Origin: Burkholderia paludis
Lineage (GTDB): Bacteria; Pseudomonadota; Gammaproteobacteria; Burkholderiales; Burkholderiaceae
DNA length: 64,000 nucleotides
Assembly (NCBI RefSeq): GCF_000732615.1
Contig: NZ_JPGL01000031.1
Coordinates: 1 to 64,000, forward strand
Reading direction: 5' to 3'
In this document: piece by piece, positions 42,398-51,331 of the stretch
How positions within the stretch are numbered: the first letter of the stretch is position 1
How the letters are laid out: each line of letters begins with the position of its first letter
The notes under the pieces: generated by a model
What the model was told of the DNA's origin: nothing
What the model saw: only the letters and a program-made list of their open reading frames with translations
Databases searched by the model: none
Translations under genes and position numbers: made by a program

Positions 42398-43262
42398 GCA
42401 GTACCTCGACGAGAGAGCGGTTGTACGCGTCGGGATCGCGCAGGAACGCGTCGAGCGAGAATTTCACGGGTCGCACGCGCAGGGAGAAGGTGCCGGCCTC
42501 GACGGCCGCCACGGCGGCGTCGTACGCATCGCGGTCGATCGGCGTGAACTTCACGATGTCGCCGGGTCGGAAGAACACCATGAAGTCGCGCAGGTAGTCG
42601 AGCCGCTGCGCGGGATCGAAGATCGGCGCGGGCGTCACGCCGAACATCTGGTAGCCGCCCGCGCCGCGCACCGAGTAGATGCAGCCGAAGCAGCCGCCGT
42701 GGCCGACGGTGAGCTTCGGCGTGTCGGTGCGCGGCCGCAGGTATTTCGGCACCTCGAGCTGGCGCGCGCGCTCGACCATCTGGTACATGAACGGCAGGCC
42801 CGCGACGAAGCCGACCATCGACACGAACCAGGGCGAGCCCGAGTGCGCGGCGATGAAGTCGTCGACGCTCGTCTTGCCGTTGATGCGCGCCGCGTATTCG
42901 AGATCGGTCGACGACGGGTCCTGGTGGCGCTCGCGAAACCGCATCAGCGTTTCATGCGTCCACGGGTCGTTGTAGAGCACCGGGATCTCGACGATGCGGG
43001 TGTCGAGCTCGAGCGGTGCTTCGCCGACGTCGGCCTCGATCGTCTTCAGCAGCGCGACGAGCGCGTCGGGGGCGATCACGTCCGGGTCGTAGCGCACCTG
43101 GTACGACGCATTCGCCGGACAGATCTCGGTGACGCCCGGCACCGCGCGCCGCTGCAGTTCGCGCGTGATCGCGGTGCCCTTGAAGAATGCGTCGAGCGAC
43201 ATTGCCTCGCTGATTTCGACGAACACGAACTCGTCGCCGCCGAATGTATAACGGGTCGTCAC
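42387..43262 (-). CDS. pxpB: 5-oxoprolinase subunit PxpB (KipI-like)
   Basis: Subunit B of 5-oxoprolinase, 291 aa, longer than the usual 220-240 because of an N-terminal part ahead of the KipI core. The core includes ICPANASYQVRYDPD, FVAGLPFMYQMVERARQLEVPKYLRPRTDTPKL and GAGGYQMFGVTPAPIFDP. The start is GTG at 43262, overlapping the stop of the biotin carboxylase gene by four bases (GTGA), so translation is coupled. It also overlaps pxpC by 11 bp. Confidence 0.9.
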   Translation of the reverse strand: MTTRYTFGGDEFVFVEISEAMSLDAFFKGTAITRELQRRAVPGVTEICPANASYQVRYDPDVIAPDALVALLKTIEADVGEAPLELDTRIVEIPVLYNDPWTHETLMRFRERHQDPSSTDLEYAARINGKTSVDDFIAAHSGSPWFVSMVGFVAGLPFMYQMVERARQLEVPKYLRPRTDTPKLTVGHGGCFGCIYSVRGAGGYQMFGVTPAPIFDPAQRLDYLRDFMVFFRPGDIVKFTPIDRDAYDAAVAAVEAGTFSLRVRPVKFSLDAFLRDPDAYNRSLVEVLHAS

Positions 43263-44716
43263 AGGGCCTCCCCGACGCGCGCGGCGTCCTCGGCAGCGGG
43301 CTCGCACGCGGCGGCCGCCGCGGCTTCGCGCCACTGCGGCATCCACGCTTCGAGAAAATTCGTGTGGTAGCGCCCGGCGCGCACGTCGTCGTCCGCGAGC
43401 AGCGCGACGTGCAGCGGCGCGGTGGTCTTCACGCCGCCGACGTGCAGTTCGCCGAGCGCGCGCGCGAGCCGCTGCAGCGCGGCCGCGCGGCTCTCGTCGT
43501 GCACGATCAGCTTCGCGAGCAGCGAATCGTAGAACGGCGGCACGACGTAACCCGGGTACAGCAGCGAATCGATCCGCACGCCGGGGCCGGTCGGCCAGAC
43601 GAGCGTGTCGATCCGGCCGGGGTTCGGGCGGAAATCCTGCAGCGGGTCCTCCGCGTTGATCCGGCATTCGAGCGCCGCGCCGCGCATCGCGATGTCCCGC
43701 TGCGTGAAGCGCAGCGGCTCGCCGTCGGCGATGCGCAGCGTCTCGCGCACGAGATCGATGCCGGTGATCGCCTCCGTCACCGGATGCTCGACCTGGATAC
43801 GCGTGTTCATCTCGATGAAGTAGAACTCGCCGCGCGCGTCGTCGAACAGGTATTCGAGCGTGCCCGCGCTGCAATAGCCGACTTCGCGCGCGAGGCGCGT
43901 GGCCGACGCACACAGCGCGTCGCGTTGCTCGCCCGTGAGCGACGGCGACGGCGCTTCCTCGAGGATCTTCTGGCGGCGCCGCTGCAGCGAGCATTCGCGC
44001 TCGAACAGGTGGACGGCGTCGCGGCCGTCGCCGAGCACCTGCACCTCGATGTGCCGGGCGTGCGCGATGAAGCGTTCGAGATAGACGCCGCCGTCGCCGA
44101 ACGCGGCCTGCGCCTCGCGCTGTGCGAGCGGCAGTTCGGCGTCGAGCTGCGCGGCGTCGTGTGCGACGCGGATGCCGCGCCCGCCGCCGCCCGCGGCCGC
44201 CTTGATCATGATCGGATAGCCGATGCGCGCGGCAACCGCCCGAGCGTCGTCGAGCGACTGCACGACGCCGTCGCTGCCGGGCACCGTCGGCACGTTCGCG
44301 CGTCGAGCGGTGTCGCGGGCGCGCGCCTTGTCGCCCATCGTCGCGATCATCCGCGAGTCGGGGCCGACGAAGATCAGCCCGGCCGCCTCGACCTGCGCGG
44401 CGAACGCGGCGTTCTCGGACAGGAAGCCGTAGCCGGGATGGATCGCGTCCGCGCCGCACTGCCGTGCGGCGTCGAGGATCGCGGCGGGGTTCAGGTAGCT
44501 CCTGGCCGCATGCGACGAGCCGATGTGGATCGCTTCGTCGGCCATGCGCGCGGCGAGGCTGTCGCGATCCGCGTCGCTGACCACGGCGACCGCGCGCATG
44601 CCCAGCTCGCGCGCCGCGCGGATCACGCGCACCGCGATCTCGCCGCGATTCGCCACCAGCAGGGTCTTGATGCGCGACGGACGATAGAACGCGCCGGAGG
44701 AGGTTGCCGTATTCAT
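43259..44716 (-). CDS. accC: biotin carboxylase subunit (AccC-like) of the pxp cluster
   Basis: ATP-grasp biotin carboxylase of 485 aa. It has the N-terminal VANRGEIAVRVIRAARELG, IHPGYGFLSENAAFA, the ATP-lid AAAGGGGRGIRVAHD (about 170-184), FIEMNTRIQVEHPVTEAITGIDLV and the C-terminal domain. It would carboxylate the biotin of the small carrier encoded next to it. It is not the main accC of fatty acid synthesis; this cluster-specific copy is a known partner of pxp genes in beta-proteobacteria. Exactly how carboxylation serves 5-oxoproline use is not established. Confidence 0.92.
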   Translation of the reverse strand: MNTATSSGAFYRPSRIKTLLVANRGEIAVRVIRAARELGMRAVAVVSDADRDSLAARMADEAIHIGSSHAARSYLNPAAILDAARQCGADAIHPGYGFLSENAAFAAQVEAAGLIFVGPDSRMIATMGDKARARDTARRANVPTVPGSDGVVQSLDDARAVAARIGYPIMIKAAAGGGGRGIRVAHDAAQLDAELPLAQREAQAAFGDGGVYLERFIAHARHIEVQVLGDGRDAVHLFERECSLQRRRQKILEEAPSPSLTGEQRDALCASATRLAREVGYCSAGTLEYLFDDARGEFYFIEMNTRIQVEHPVTEAITGIDLVRETLRIADGEPLRFTQRDIAMRGAALECRINAEDPLQDFRPNPGRIDTLVWPTGPGVRIDSLLYPGYVVPPFYDSLLAKLIVHDESRAAALQRLARALGELHVGGVKTTAPLHVALLADDDVRAGRYHTNFLEAWMPQWREAAAAAACEPAAEDAARVGEAL

Positions 44717-44720
44717 CGCG

Positions 44721-44963
44721 TCACCCCTCGATCCGCATCAGCACCTGGCCCGCGTCGACCGGCTCGCCGTCCTCGACGAGCAGTTCGACGACGCGGCCTG
44801 CCACCTCGGCTTCGATTTCCGTGAACTGCTTCATCACTTCGACGAGGCCGACCACCGCGCCGGCGGCCACCGTCGCGTCGAGCGCGGCGTAGTAGTCCGC
44901 ATCGGGCGACGGGCGCCGGTAGAAGGTGCCCGGCAGCGGGCTGACGATATCGTGCAATGCCAT
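44721..44963 (-). CDS. accB: biotin carboxyl carrier protein (AccB-like), short
   Basis: Biotinyl domain of only 80 aa. The biotinylation site is the lysine K45 in LVEVMKQF, in the usual hammerhead turn between two half-repeats. It lacks the long N-terminal region of the fatty-acid AccB. It sits four bases upstream of the biotin carboxylase gene and 16 bp after pxpA. BirA must attach biotin to it, so it depends on the biotin operon located 2 kb away. Confidence 0.9.
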   Translation of the reverse strand: MALHDIVSPLPGTFYRRPSPDADYYAALDATVAAGAVVGLVEVMKQFTEIEAEVAGRVVELLVEDGEPVDAGQVLMRIEG

Positions 44964-44979
44964 CGTGTGTCTCCTTGAA

Positions 44980-45762
44980 TCAGTGTTGCGCGGTACGCGG
45001 CTGCGGGCCGGCGGTGCGGATGCCTTCGCGCGTCAGCGCATCGCGCGTCTCGCGCACGAGCTCGAGCGCCCCCGGCGTGTCGCTGTGGATGCAGACCGAA
45101 TCGAAATCGATGTCGATGTCGTCGCCTTCGACCGTGCGGACCTTGCCGTCGATGCACGCGCGCAGCACCTTGTCTGCAACCTGGCGCGGGTCGAGGCGCC
45201 CGACGCGGCGGGTGAACACGATCGAGCCGCTGCGGTCGTAGTCGCGATCCGCGTAGAACTCGCGGATCACCGGCTGCCCGTATTCGGCGGCGACGCGGTA
45301 TGTGACCGACGCCTCCATGCAGTACAGCCACAGGCCGGGATCGACGCGCTGCAGCGTCTCGATCAGCAGGCGCGAGAACGCCTCGCTGGCCGCCGCATGC
45401 ATGTAGAGCGCGCCGTGCGGTTTCACGTGCTGCAGGCTCACGCCGTGCAGCCGCGCGAACTCGCGCAGCGCGCCGAGCTGGTACAGGATGTCGTTGACGA
45501 GTGCCTGCGGCGCTTCGGCGATCGTACGGCGGCCGAAGCCGACCAGATCGCGAAAGCCCGGATGCGCACCGATGCCGATGCCGGCGTCGCGCGCGAGCTG
45601 CACGGTGCGGGCCATGATGTTCGGGTCGCCGGCATGAAAGCCGGTGGCGATGTTCGCCGAGCTGATCAGCGGCATGATCTGCTCGTCGACGCCGTCGCCG
45701 ATCGTCCACGGGCCGAAGCCTTCGCCCATGTCGGAGTTCAGGTCGACGCTGTGCTTCCTCAT
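44980..45762 (-). CDS. pxpA: 5-oxoprolinase subunit PxpA (LamB/YcsF family)
   Basis: Subunit A of 5-oxoprolinase, 260 aa, LamB/YcsF fold. Signatures are VDLNSDMGEGFGPW (about 6-19), SANIATGFHAGDPNIM (about 35-50), IGAHPGFRDLVGFGRR and VKPHGALYMHA (about 113-123), a cluster of Asp and His that would bind metal. An AGGAGG ribosome binding site precedes the ATG. It is the first gene of a six-gene run: pxpA, accB, accC, pxpB, pxpC, permease. Its upstream gap, shared with a divergent LysR gene, holds two strong palindromes. Confidence 0.93.
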   Translation of the reverse strand: MRKHSVDLNSDMGEGFGPWTIGDGVDEQIMPLISSANIATGFHAGDPNIMARTVQLARDAGIGIGAHPGFRDLVGFGRRTIAEAPQALVNDILYQLGALREFARLHGVSLQHVKPHGALYMHAAASEAFSRLLIETLQRVDPGLWLYCMEASVTYRVAAEYGQPVIREFYADRDYDRSGSIVFTRRVGRLDPRQVADKVLRACIDGKVRTVEGDDIDIDFDSVCIHSDTPGALELVRETRDALTREGIRTAGPQPRTAQH

Positions 45763-45852
45763 ACGGTGTGCTCCTCCTGGTTCTCCGGTTCGCGTGTGCC
45801 GTGGCGCACGCCGAAACCGTGTTGAACGCAGGTTAGCCGTGTGGGGGGCGTC

Positions 45853-45898
45853 AAAATAGTTCTATTTTTATATGCGACCGTATCGATTTTATCGATAC
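45853..45898. promoter_or_regulatory. paired palindromes between pxpA and LysR gene
   Basis: Two perfect dyads lie side by side. AAAATAG-TT-CTATTTT is at 45853-45868. GTATCGAT-TTT-ATCGATAC is at 45880-45898 and contains a T-N11-A pattern typical of LysR sites (ATCGAT either side of TTT). They are about 90-135 bases upstream of pxpA and 125-170 upstream of the LysR start. Joint control of operon and regulator is the natural reading. Confidence 0.65.
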
Positions 45899-46021
45899 TG
45901 CCGAAAGCGGCTGTCCAAGGCCGCCAGGGCAGGCGTGGCAGGGTTTCCACGCGGTCCGGTTCAGGGGCGTTGCGTGATTGATATGATGTTCATCGCGTGC
46001 TCATCAGTTTTCCATTCGACC

Positions 46022-46939
46022 ATGGCCCTGACCCTCAGACAGCTCAAGTACTTCGTCGCGACCGCCGAGCTCGGCCAGATCTCGCAGGCCGCGATCCAGC
46101 TCACGATCTCGCAGTCGGCCGTGACGAGTGCGATCCGGGAACTCGAGGACAGCCTCGGCACGCAGCTCTTTCTGCGCACGCCGGCGGGCGTGACGCTCAC
46201 CGATACCGGGCGGCGTTTCCTCAATCACGCGTATACGATCCTGTCGTCGGTCGACGAGGCGATGCGGATTCCGAACCTCGAAAGCACGCTGACCGGCACG
46301 CTCGCGATCGCCGCGAGCTACACGGTGCTCGGCTACTTCCTGCCGCATCACGTGCTGCGGCTGAACACGCTCTATCCGCGACTGACGATTCACCTGCACG
46401 AACTGAACCGCGAGTCGATCGAGGAGGGGCTGATCGCGGGCCGCTACGACATGGCGGTGCTGCTCACGTCGAACGTATCGAATCCGGAGCTGGTGCTGGA
46501 GCCCGTGATCCATTCGGTGCGCCGGCTGTGGGTCGGCGCGCATCATCCGCTGCTCAAGCGCGAGAGCGTCACGTTCGCCGAGGTCGCGCGCGAGCCGTTC
46601 GTGATGCTGACGGTCGACGAAGCGGGGCAGACGGCGCTGCGTTACTGGAACGAGACGCCGTACCGGCCCAACGTGATCCTGCGCACGTCGTCGGTCGAGG
46701 CCGTGCGCAGCATGGTTGCGAACGGCAGCGGTGTCGCGATCCTGTCCGACATGGTGTATCGCCCGTGGTCGCTCGAAGGGCGGCGCATCGAGACGATCGT
46801 GCTGCGCGACGCGGTGCCGCCGATGAGCGTCGGCCTCGCGTGGCGCAAGAACATCGAGCCGAGCCCCGCGATGCACGCGGTGCGCGATTACTTCCGGCAT
46901 ACGTTCATGGAGCCGCGGGCGCTGGGCGGCGCGGGCTGA
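46022..46939 (+). CDS. LysR-family regulator, probable regulator of the pxp cluster
   Basis: LysR-type regulator of 305 aa. The helix-turn-helix (about 1-60) is typical: MALTLRQLKYFVATAELGQISQAA, then LTISQSAVTSAIRELEDSLG and RTPAGVTLTDTG. The effector domain (about 90-295) follows. An upstream in-frame stretch of 50 codons was not included because the family begins at this Met. No good ribosome binding site is visible. It is divergent from pxpA across paired palindromes, so its target is probably the pxp operon, with 5-oxoproline or a related compound as inducer. Confidence 0.9.
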   Translation: MALTLRQLKYFVATAELGQISQAAIQLTISQSAVTSAIRELEDSLGTQLFLRTPAGVTLTDTGRRFLNHAYTILSSVDEAMRIPNLESTLTGTLAIAASYTVLGYFLPHHVLRLNTLYPRLTIHLHELNRESIEEGLIAGRYDMAVLLTSNVSNPELVLEPVIHSVRRLWVGAHHPLLKRESVTFAEVAREPFVMLTVDEAGQTALRYWNETPYRPNVILRTSSVEAVRSMVANGSGVAILSDMVYRPWSLEGRRIETIVLRDAVPPMSVGLAWRKNIEPSPAMHAVRDYFRHTFMEPRALGGAG

Positions 46940-46964
46940 GCGCGCGCGCCGGCCATGGGGGCGT

Positions 46965-46988
46965 AAAAAAGCCGGGACAGGTCCCGGC
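46965..46988 (-). terminator. rho-independent terminator of the biotin operon
   Basis: The stem GCCGGGA (46971-46977) with TCCCGGC (46982-46988) is flanked on the left by six A residues, which read as a T run on the minus strand. It lies about 40 bases after the bioB stop. Confidence 0.8.
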
Positions 46989-47026
46989 TGGTTCGTCGGC
47001 GGGCGCGGCGCGTCCGCCGGCGCCGC

Positions 47027-48046
47027 TTACGCGTTCGCCGACATCGCGTCCGCGTCGCTCGCGCGGATGCCGAGGCGCTCGAACAGCGCGCGGTCCTTCT
47101 GCGATTGCGGGTTGCTGGTCGTCAGCAGCTGGTCGCCGTAGAACATCGAGTTCGCGCCGGCGAGGAAGCACAGCGCCTGCAGCCCGTCGTCGAGCTGTTC
47201 GCGGCCGGCCGACAGACGCACGACGGCCTTCGGCATCGTGATCCGCGCGACCGCGATCGTGCGCACGAATTCGAGCGGGTCGAGCGGCGCGGTGCCTTCG
47301 AGCGGCGTGCCCTCGATCGCGACGAGGTTGTTGATCGGCACCGAATCCGGGTACGGGTTCAGGTTCGCGAGCTGCGAGATCAGGCCCGCGCGCTCGCGGC
47401 GCGATTCGCCCATCCCGATGATGCCGCCGCAGCACACGTTGATGCCCGCGTCGCGCACGCGATCGAGCGTGTCGAGCCGGTCCTGGTAGGTGCGCGTCGA
47501 GATCACCTGGCCGTAGAACTCCGGCGACGTATCGAGGTTGTGGTTGTAGTAGTCGAGGCCCGCGCTGGCGAGCTGCTGCGCCTGTTCGTCCTCGAGCATG
47601 CCGAGCGTCATGCAGGTCTCGAGGCCGAGTTCCTTCACGCCGCGCACCATCTCGGTCAGCGCCGGCATGTGGCGCTCCTTCGGGTTGCGCCATGCGGCGC
47701 CCATGCAGAAGCGGCTCGCGCCGTTTGCCTTCGCCGTGCGTGCGGCGTCGAGCACCGCGTCGACGTCCATCAGCTTCTCGGCCTTCAGGCCCGTGTCGTG
47801 ATGCGACGATTGCGAGCAGTAGCCGCAGTCTTCCTCGCAGCCGCCGGTCTTGATCGACAGCAGCGTCGACAGCTGCACCGCGTTCGCGTCGAAATGCTCG
47901 CGGTGGACCTGCTGCGCGCGGAACAGAAGGTCGTTGAACGGCAGCGCGAACAGCGCGACGACGTCGGCGACGCGCCAGCGCTGCGAGGCCGGAGCGGCTA
48001 CGGGAATCGCGTCGGGTTGCACGGTGGAGCTCTGGGCTTGGGTCAT
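47027..48046 (-). CDS. bioB: biotin synthase
   Basis: Radical SAM enzyme of 339 aa that inserts sulfur into dethiobiotin, the last step of biotin synthesis. The 4Fe-4S cysteines are C70, C74 and C77 in TGGCEEDCGYCSQSSHH. Further segments are GASRFCMGAAWR, YYNHNLDTSPEFYG and ICCGG-like NVCCGGIIGMGES. AGGAAC precedes the ATG. It is the last gene of the operon, 41 bp after bioD. The final part of the gene (about 98 bp) has a copy at 39613-39713. Confidence 0.97.
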   Translation of the reverse strand: MTQAQSSTVQPDAIPVAAPASQRWRVADVVALFALPFNDLLFRAQQVHREHFDANAVQLSTLLSIKTGGCEEDCGYCSQSSHHDTGLKAEKLMDVDAVLDAARTAKANGASRFCMGAAWRNPKERHMPALTEMVRGVKELGLETCMTLGMLEDEQAQQLASAGLDYYNHNLDTSPEFYGQVISTRTYQDRLDTLDRVRDAGINVCCGGIIGMGESRRERAGLISQLANLNPYPDSVPINNLVAIEGTPLEGTAPLDPLEFVRTIAVARITMPKAVVRLSAGREQLDDGLQALCFLAGANSMFYGDQLLTTSNPQSQKDRALFERLGIRASDADAMSANA

Positions 48047-48087
48047 GTTGTGTTCCTGTCCTGGGCGGGATTGGGGGATCGGTAAGG

Positions 48088-48807
48088 TCAATGTTGCGCG
48101 GCGCGCAGCGTCTCGACCAGCGCGGCGATGTCGAGCATCGGCGCGGCGGATTCGGGGGCGGCCGGATTCATGTGCGCGATGCGGCCGAGCAGCGGCGCGC
48201 GATGCTCGCGCGCGAGCCAGTCGCGGATCGTCGCGACGTTCTCGTCCGGGAACGACATGGCCGGGTCGACGTGGTTCGCGACCCAGCCCGCGAGCGTGAG
48301 GCCGCGCGCGGCGATCGCGTCGGCCGTCAGCAGCGCGTGGCTGATGCAGCCGAGCCGCACGCCGACGACGAGCACGACGGGCACGCCGAGCGCGACCGCG
48401 AGATCGGCCATGTCCTGGGTGTCGTTCAGCGGTACGCGAAAGCCGCCGGCGCCTTCGACGACGACGACGTCCGCGCGCGTCAGCGCCTCGCGATGGCACG
48501 CGACGATCGTGTCGAGGTCGAGCGTCACGCCTTCCTGCGCGGCGACGATATGCGGCGCGGCCGGGGCCTTCAACAGGAACGGCGTGCGCAGCCCGGGCGG
48601 CAGCACGACGTTCGCGGCCGCGTCGAGCTGGTCGGCGTCCTCGTTGTGCCACACGCCGTCGCGTTCGTACGCGCCGGCCGCGACGGGCTTCAGCGCGGCC
48701 GCGCGCAGGCCGTGCCGCGTGAAACCGTGCAGCATCGCGGCCGACACGAAGGTCTTGCCGATTTCGGTGTCGGTGCCGGTGACGAAAACCGAGAGCGGGG
48801 CGTTCAT
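48088..48807 (-). CDS. bioD: ATP-dependent dethiobiotin synthetase
   Basis: Enzyme of 239 aa that closes the ureido ring of dethiobiotin from DAPA, CO2 and ATP. The modified P-loop GTDTEIGKT is at 11-19, with VVVEGAGGFRVPLND (about 115-129) and K40 in LKPVAAG. Its ATG overlaps the bioF stop by four bases. The order bioA-bioF-bioD-bioB gives the pathway nearly in sequence. Confidence 0.96.
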   Translation of the reverse strand: MNAPLSVFVTGTDTEIGKTFVSAAMLHGFTRHGLRAAALKPVAAGAYERDGVWHNEDADQLDAAANVVLPPGLRTPFLLKAPAAPHIVAAQEGVTLDLDTIVACHREALTRADVVVVEGAGGFRVPLNDTQDMADLAVALGVPVVLVVGVRLGCISHALLTADAIAARGLTLAGWVANHVDPAMSFPDENVATIRDWLAREHRAPLLGRIAHMNPAAPESAAPMLDIAALVETLRAAQH

Positions 48808-49988
48808 GCGGCGTCCTCGCTGGCCTGGACCAGCGCGGCTTCGAGCCGCGCGAGATCGTCGAAGGAATGCGCGGCCGACAGCGACACGCGCAGCCGCGAC
48901 GTGCCCGCGGGCACCGTCGGCGGCCGGATCGCGGGCACCCACAGGCCGTGCGCGTCGAGCGCGCGCATTGCCGCGAGCGTCGCGTCGTTGCCGCCGATCA
49001 CGAGCGGCTGTACGGCGGTGTGCGAGTCGACCGGCTGCCAGCGCGTCTTGCGCAGCAGCGCGCGCGTCTGCGCGATCAGCGCGGCGAGATGCGCGCGGCG
49101 CGTGTCGCCTTCGTCGCCCGCGATCACCTTCAGGCTGGCCGATACCGCATGCGCGACGGCGGGCGGCGCGGCCGTCGTGAAGATGTAGCTGCGCGCGCGC
49201 TGGATCATCCATTCGATCACGGTCTCGTGCGCGATCACGAACGCACCCGCGACGCCGGCCGCCTTGCCGAGCGTGCCGACGTACACGAGATGCGGCGAGC
49301 GCAGCGCGGCGGCGGCCAGCGCGCCGCGACCCTGCGGGCCGAGCACGCCGAAGCCGTGCGCGTCGTCGACGACGAGCCACGCGCCGTGGCGCTCCGCCAG
49401 CGCGACGAGTTCGGCGAGCGGCGCGAGGTCGCCGTCCATGCTGAACACGGTGTCGCTGACGATCAGTTTCGTTTCGGCATCCGATGCGTCGAGCAGCGCG
49501 GCGAGCGCGGCCGTGTCCGCATGCGGGTAGATCTGCACGTTCGCGCGCGACAGCCGCGTGCCGTCGATCAGCGACGCGTGGTTCAGCGCGTCGGAGAAGA
49601 TCGTCGCGCCCTTGCCGGCAAGCGCCGTCATCGCGGCGAGGTTCGCCATGTAGCCGGTGCTGAAGTACAGCGCGCGCGGCGCGTCGGAGAAGCCGCCCGC
49701 GAAGCCCGCGAGCTCGTCCTCGAGCGTCGCGTGCGCGCGCGAATGGCCGCCGAGCAGGTGCGAGCCGCCGCTGCCGGAGCCGTAGCGCCGCGCGCCTTCG
49801 GCGAACGCGGCGACGAGCGCCGGGTGTGCGGCAAGGCCAAGATAGTCGTTGCTCGCGAAGCCGACGATCTCGCGGCCGTCGACGGTCATGCGCGCGTCGC
49901 ACGCAGTGTCGGCGATGCGGCGCACGCGGCGCAGCCCTTGGGCGTCGAGGTCGGCGAGGCCGCGTTGCAGGGTGTCGAGCAGGCTCAT
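48804..49988 (-). CDS. bioF: 8-amino-7-oxononanoate synthase
   Basis: PLP enzyme of 394 aa that joins pimeloyl-ACP/CoA with alanine. The PLP lysine is K242 in VGTLGKAAGVAG. The cofactor site also shows SNDYLGLAAHP (about 46-56), GSGGSHLLGGHSRAH and VDDAHGFGVLG (about 207-217). Four-base ATGA overlaps tie it to bioA before and bioD after, so translation of the three is coupled. Confidence 0.96.
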   Translation of the reverse strand: MSLLDTLQRGLADLDAQGLRRVRRIADTACDARMTVDGREIVGFASNDYLGLAAHPALVAAFAEGARRYGSGSGGSHLLGGHSRAHATLEDELAGFAGGFSDAPRALYFSTGYMANLAAMTALAGKGATIFSDALNHASLIDGTRLSRANVQIYPHADTAALAALLDASDAETKLIVSDTVFSMDGDLAPLAELVALAERHGAWLVVDDAHGFGVLGPQGRGALAAAALRSPHLVYVGTLGKAAGVAGAFVIAHETVIEWMIQRARSYIFTTAAPPAVAHAVSASLKVIAGDEGDTRRAHLAALIAQTRALLRKTRWQPVDSHTAVQPLVIGGNDATLAAMRALDAHGLWVPAIRPPTVPAGTSRLRVSLSAAHSFDDLARLEAALVQASEDAA

Positions 49989-51331
49989 TGCGCACGCTCC
50001 GCCAGTGTGGCTTCGAGCGTGTCGCGCGTGCGCTGCGCGAGCCATGCGATGTCGTCGTCGCTCATCACGTACGGCGGCATCAGGTACACGGTCGTGCCGA
50101 TCGGGCGCAGCAGCAGCTCGCGCTCGAGCGCGAGTTCGAAGAAGCGCCGCGAGAAGTCGCGCGCCGCGTCGCCGTCGAGCGCGACGTCGAACGCGAACAG
50201 CGTGCCGCGTTCGCGCAGGTGGCGCACTTGCGGATGCGCGTCGAGCGGCGCGAGCGCGGCGCGCAGCGCGGCCGACTTGCGGGCGTTTTGCACGAGCACG
50301 TCGTCGCGCGCGAACAGGTCGAGCGTCGCGACCGCCGCGCGGCACGCGAGCGGGTTGCCCGTGTACGAATGCGAGTGCAGGAAGCCGCGCGTCGTGTCGT
50401 CGTCGTAGAACGCCGCGAACACGTCGTCGCGCGTGAGCACGAGCGACAGCGGCAGGTAGCCGCCGCTGATGCCTTTCGACAGGCACAGGAAATCGGGCCA
50501 GACGCCGGCCTGCTCGCACGCGAAGAAGGTGCCGGTGCGGCCGCAGCCCACCGCGATCTCGTCGGCGATCAGGTGCACGCCGAATTCGTCGCACAGCGCG
50601 CGCAGCCCGCGTACGTACGACGGATCGTGCATGGCCATGCCGGCCGCGCACTGCACCAGCGGCTCGACGATCAGCGCGGCGATCCGGTCGCCGCGCTCGA
50701 CGAACAGGCGCCGCACGTTCGCGAGCGCGCGGCCCGCGACGTCGGCGGCCGTCTCTCCCGGCTGCGCGCCGCGCGCATCGGGCGACGCGACCACGTGCGC
50801 GTGGCGGATCAGCGGGTCGTACGCGTCCTTGAACAGCGCGACGTCGGTCACGGCGAGCGCGCCGATCGTCTCGCCGTGGTAGCTGTTCGCCACGCACACG
50901 AATTCCTGCTTGTTCGCGCGGCCGCGGTTGCGCCACGCGTGGAAGCTCATCTTCAGCGCGATCTCGACGGCCGACGCGCCGTCCGACGCGAAGAACGCAT
51001 GGCCGAGCGTGCGCGCGGTGAGCGCGTGCAGCCGCTCGGCGAGCTCGATCGCGGGCGCGTGCGTACAGCCGGCGAGCATCGCGTGCTCGAGCGTGTCGAG
51101 CTGATCCTTCAACGCCGCGTTGATGTCGGGGTTCGCATGGCCGAACAGGTTGACCCACCACGAGCTGATCGCGTCGAAGTAGCGGCGGCCGTCGCGGTCG
51201 TACAGCCACAGGCCCGAGCCGCGTGCGATCGGAATGAGCGGCAGGCGCTCGTGATGCTTCATCTGGGTGCAGGGATGCCAGACCGCGCGCAGGCTGCGCG
51301 CGACCCAGTCGTCGGTGGCTGGCGTACTCAA
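49985..51331 (-). CDS. bioA: adenosylmethionine-8-amino-7-oxononanoate aminotransferase
   Basis: Class III PLP aminotransferase of 448 aa using S-adenosylmethionine as amino donor to make DAPA. The PLP lysine is K286 in LCLSKGISGG, with IADEIAVGCGRTG (D257) and SSWWVNLFGHANP (about 56-68), the BioA hallmark. The start codon is TTG, five bases after GGAG; no in-frame ATG is better placed. It is the first gene of the biotin operon. The genes for pimeloyl synthesis (bioC, bioH) are not in this window. Confidence 0.95.
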   Translation of the reverse strand: MSTPATDDWVARSLRAVWHPCTQMKHHERLPLIPIARGSGLWLYDRDGRRYFDAISSWWVNLFGHANPDINAALKDQLDTLEHAMLAGCTHAPAIELAERLHALTARTLGHAFFASDGASAVEIALKMSFHAWRNRGRANKQEFVCVANSYHGETIGALAVTDVALFKDAYDPLIRHAHVVASPDARGAQPGETAADVAGRALANVRRLFVERGDRIAALIVEPLVQCAAGMAMHDPSYVRGLRALCDEFGVHLIADEIAVGCGRTGTFFACEQAGVWPDFLCLSKGISGGYLPLSLVLTRDDVFAAFYDDDTTRGFLHSHSYTGNPLACRAAVATLDLFARDDVLVQNARKSAALRAALAPLDAHPQVRHLRERGTLFAFDVALDGDAARDFSRRFFELALERELLLRPIGTTVYLMPPYVMSDDDIAWLAQRTRDTLEATLAERAQ

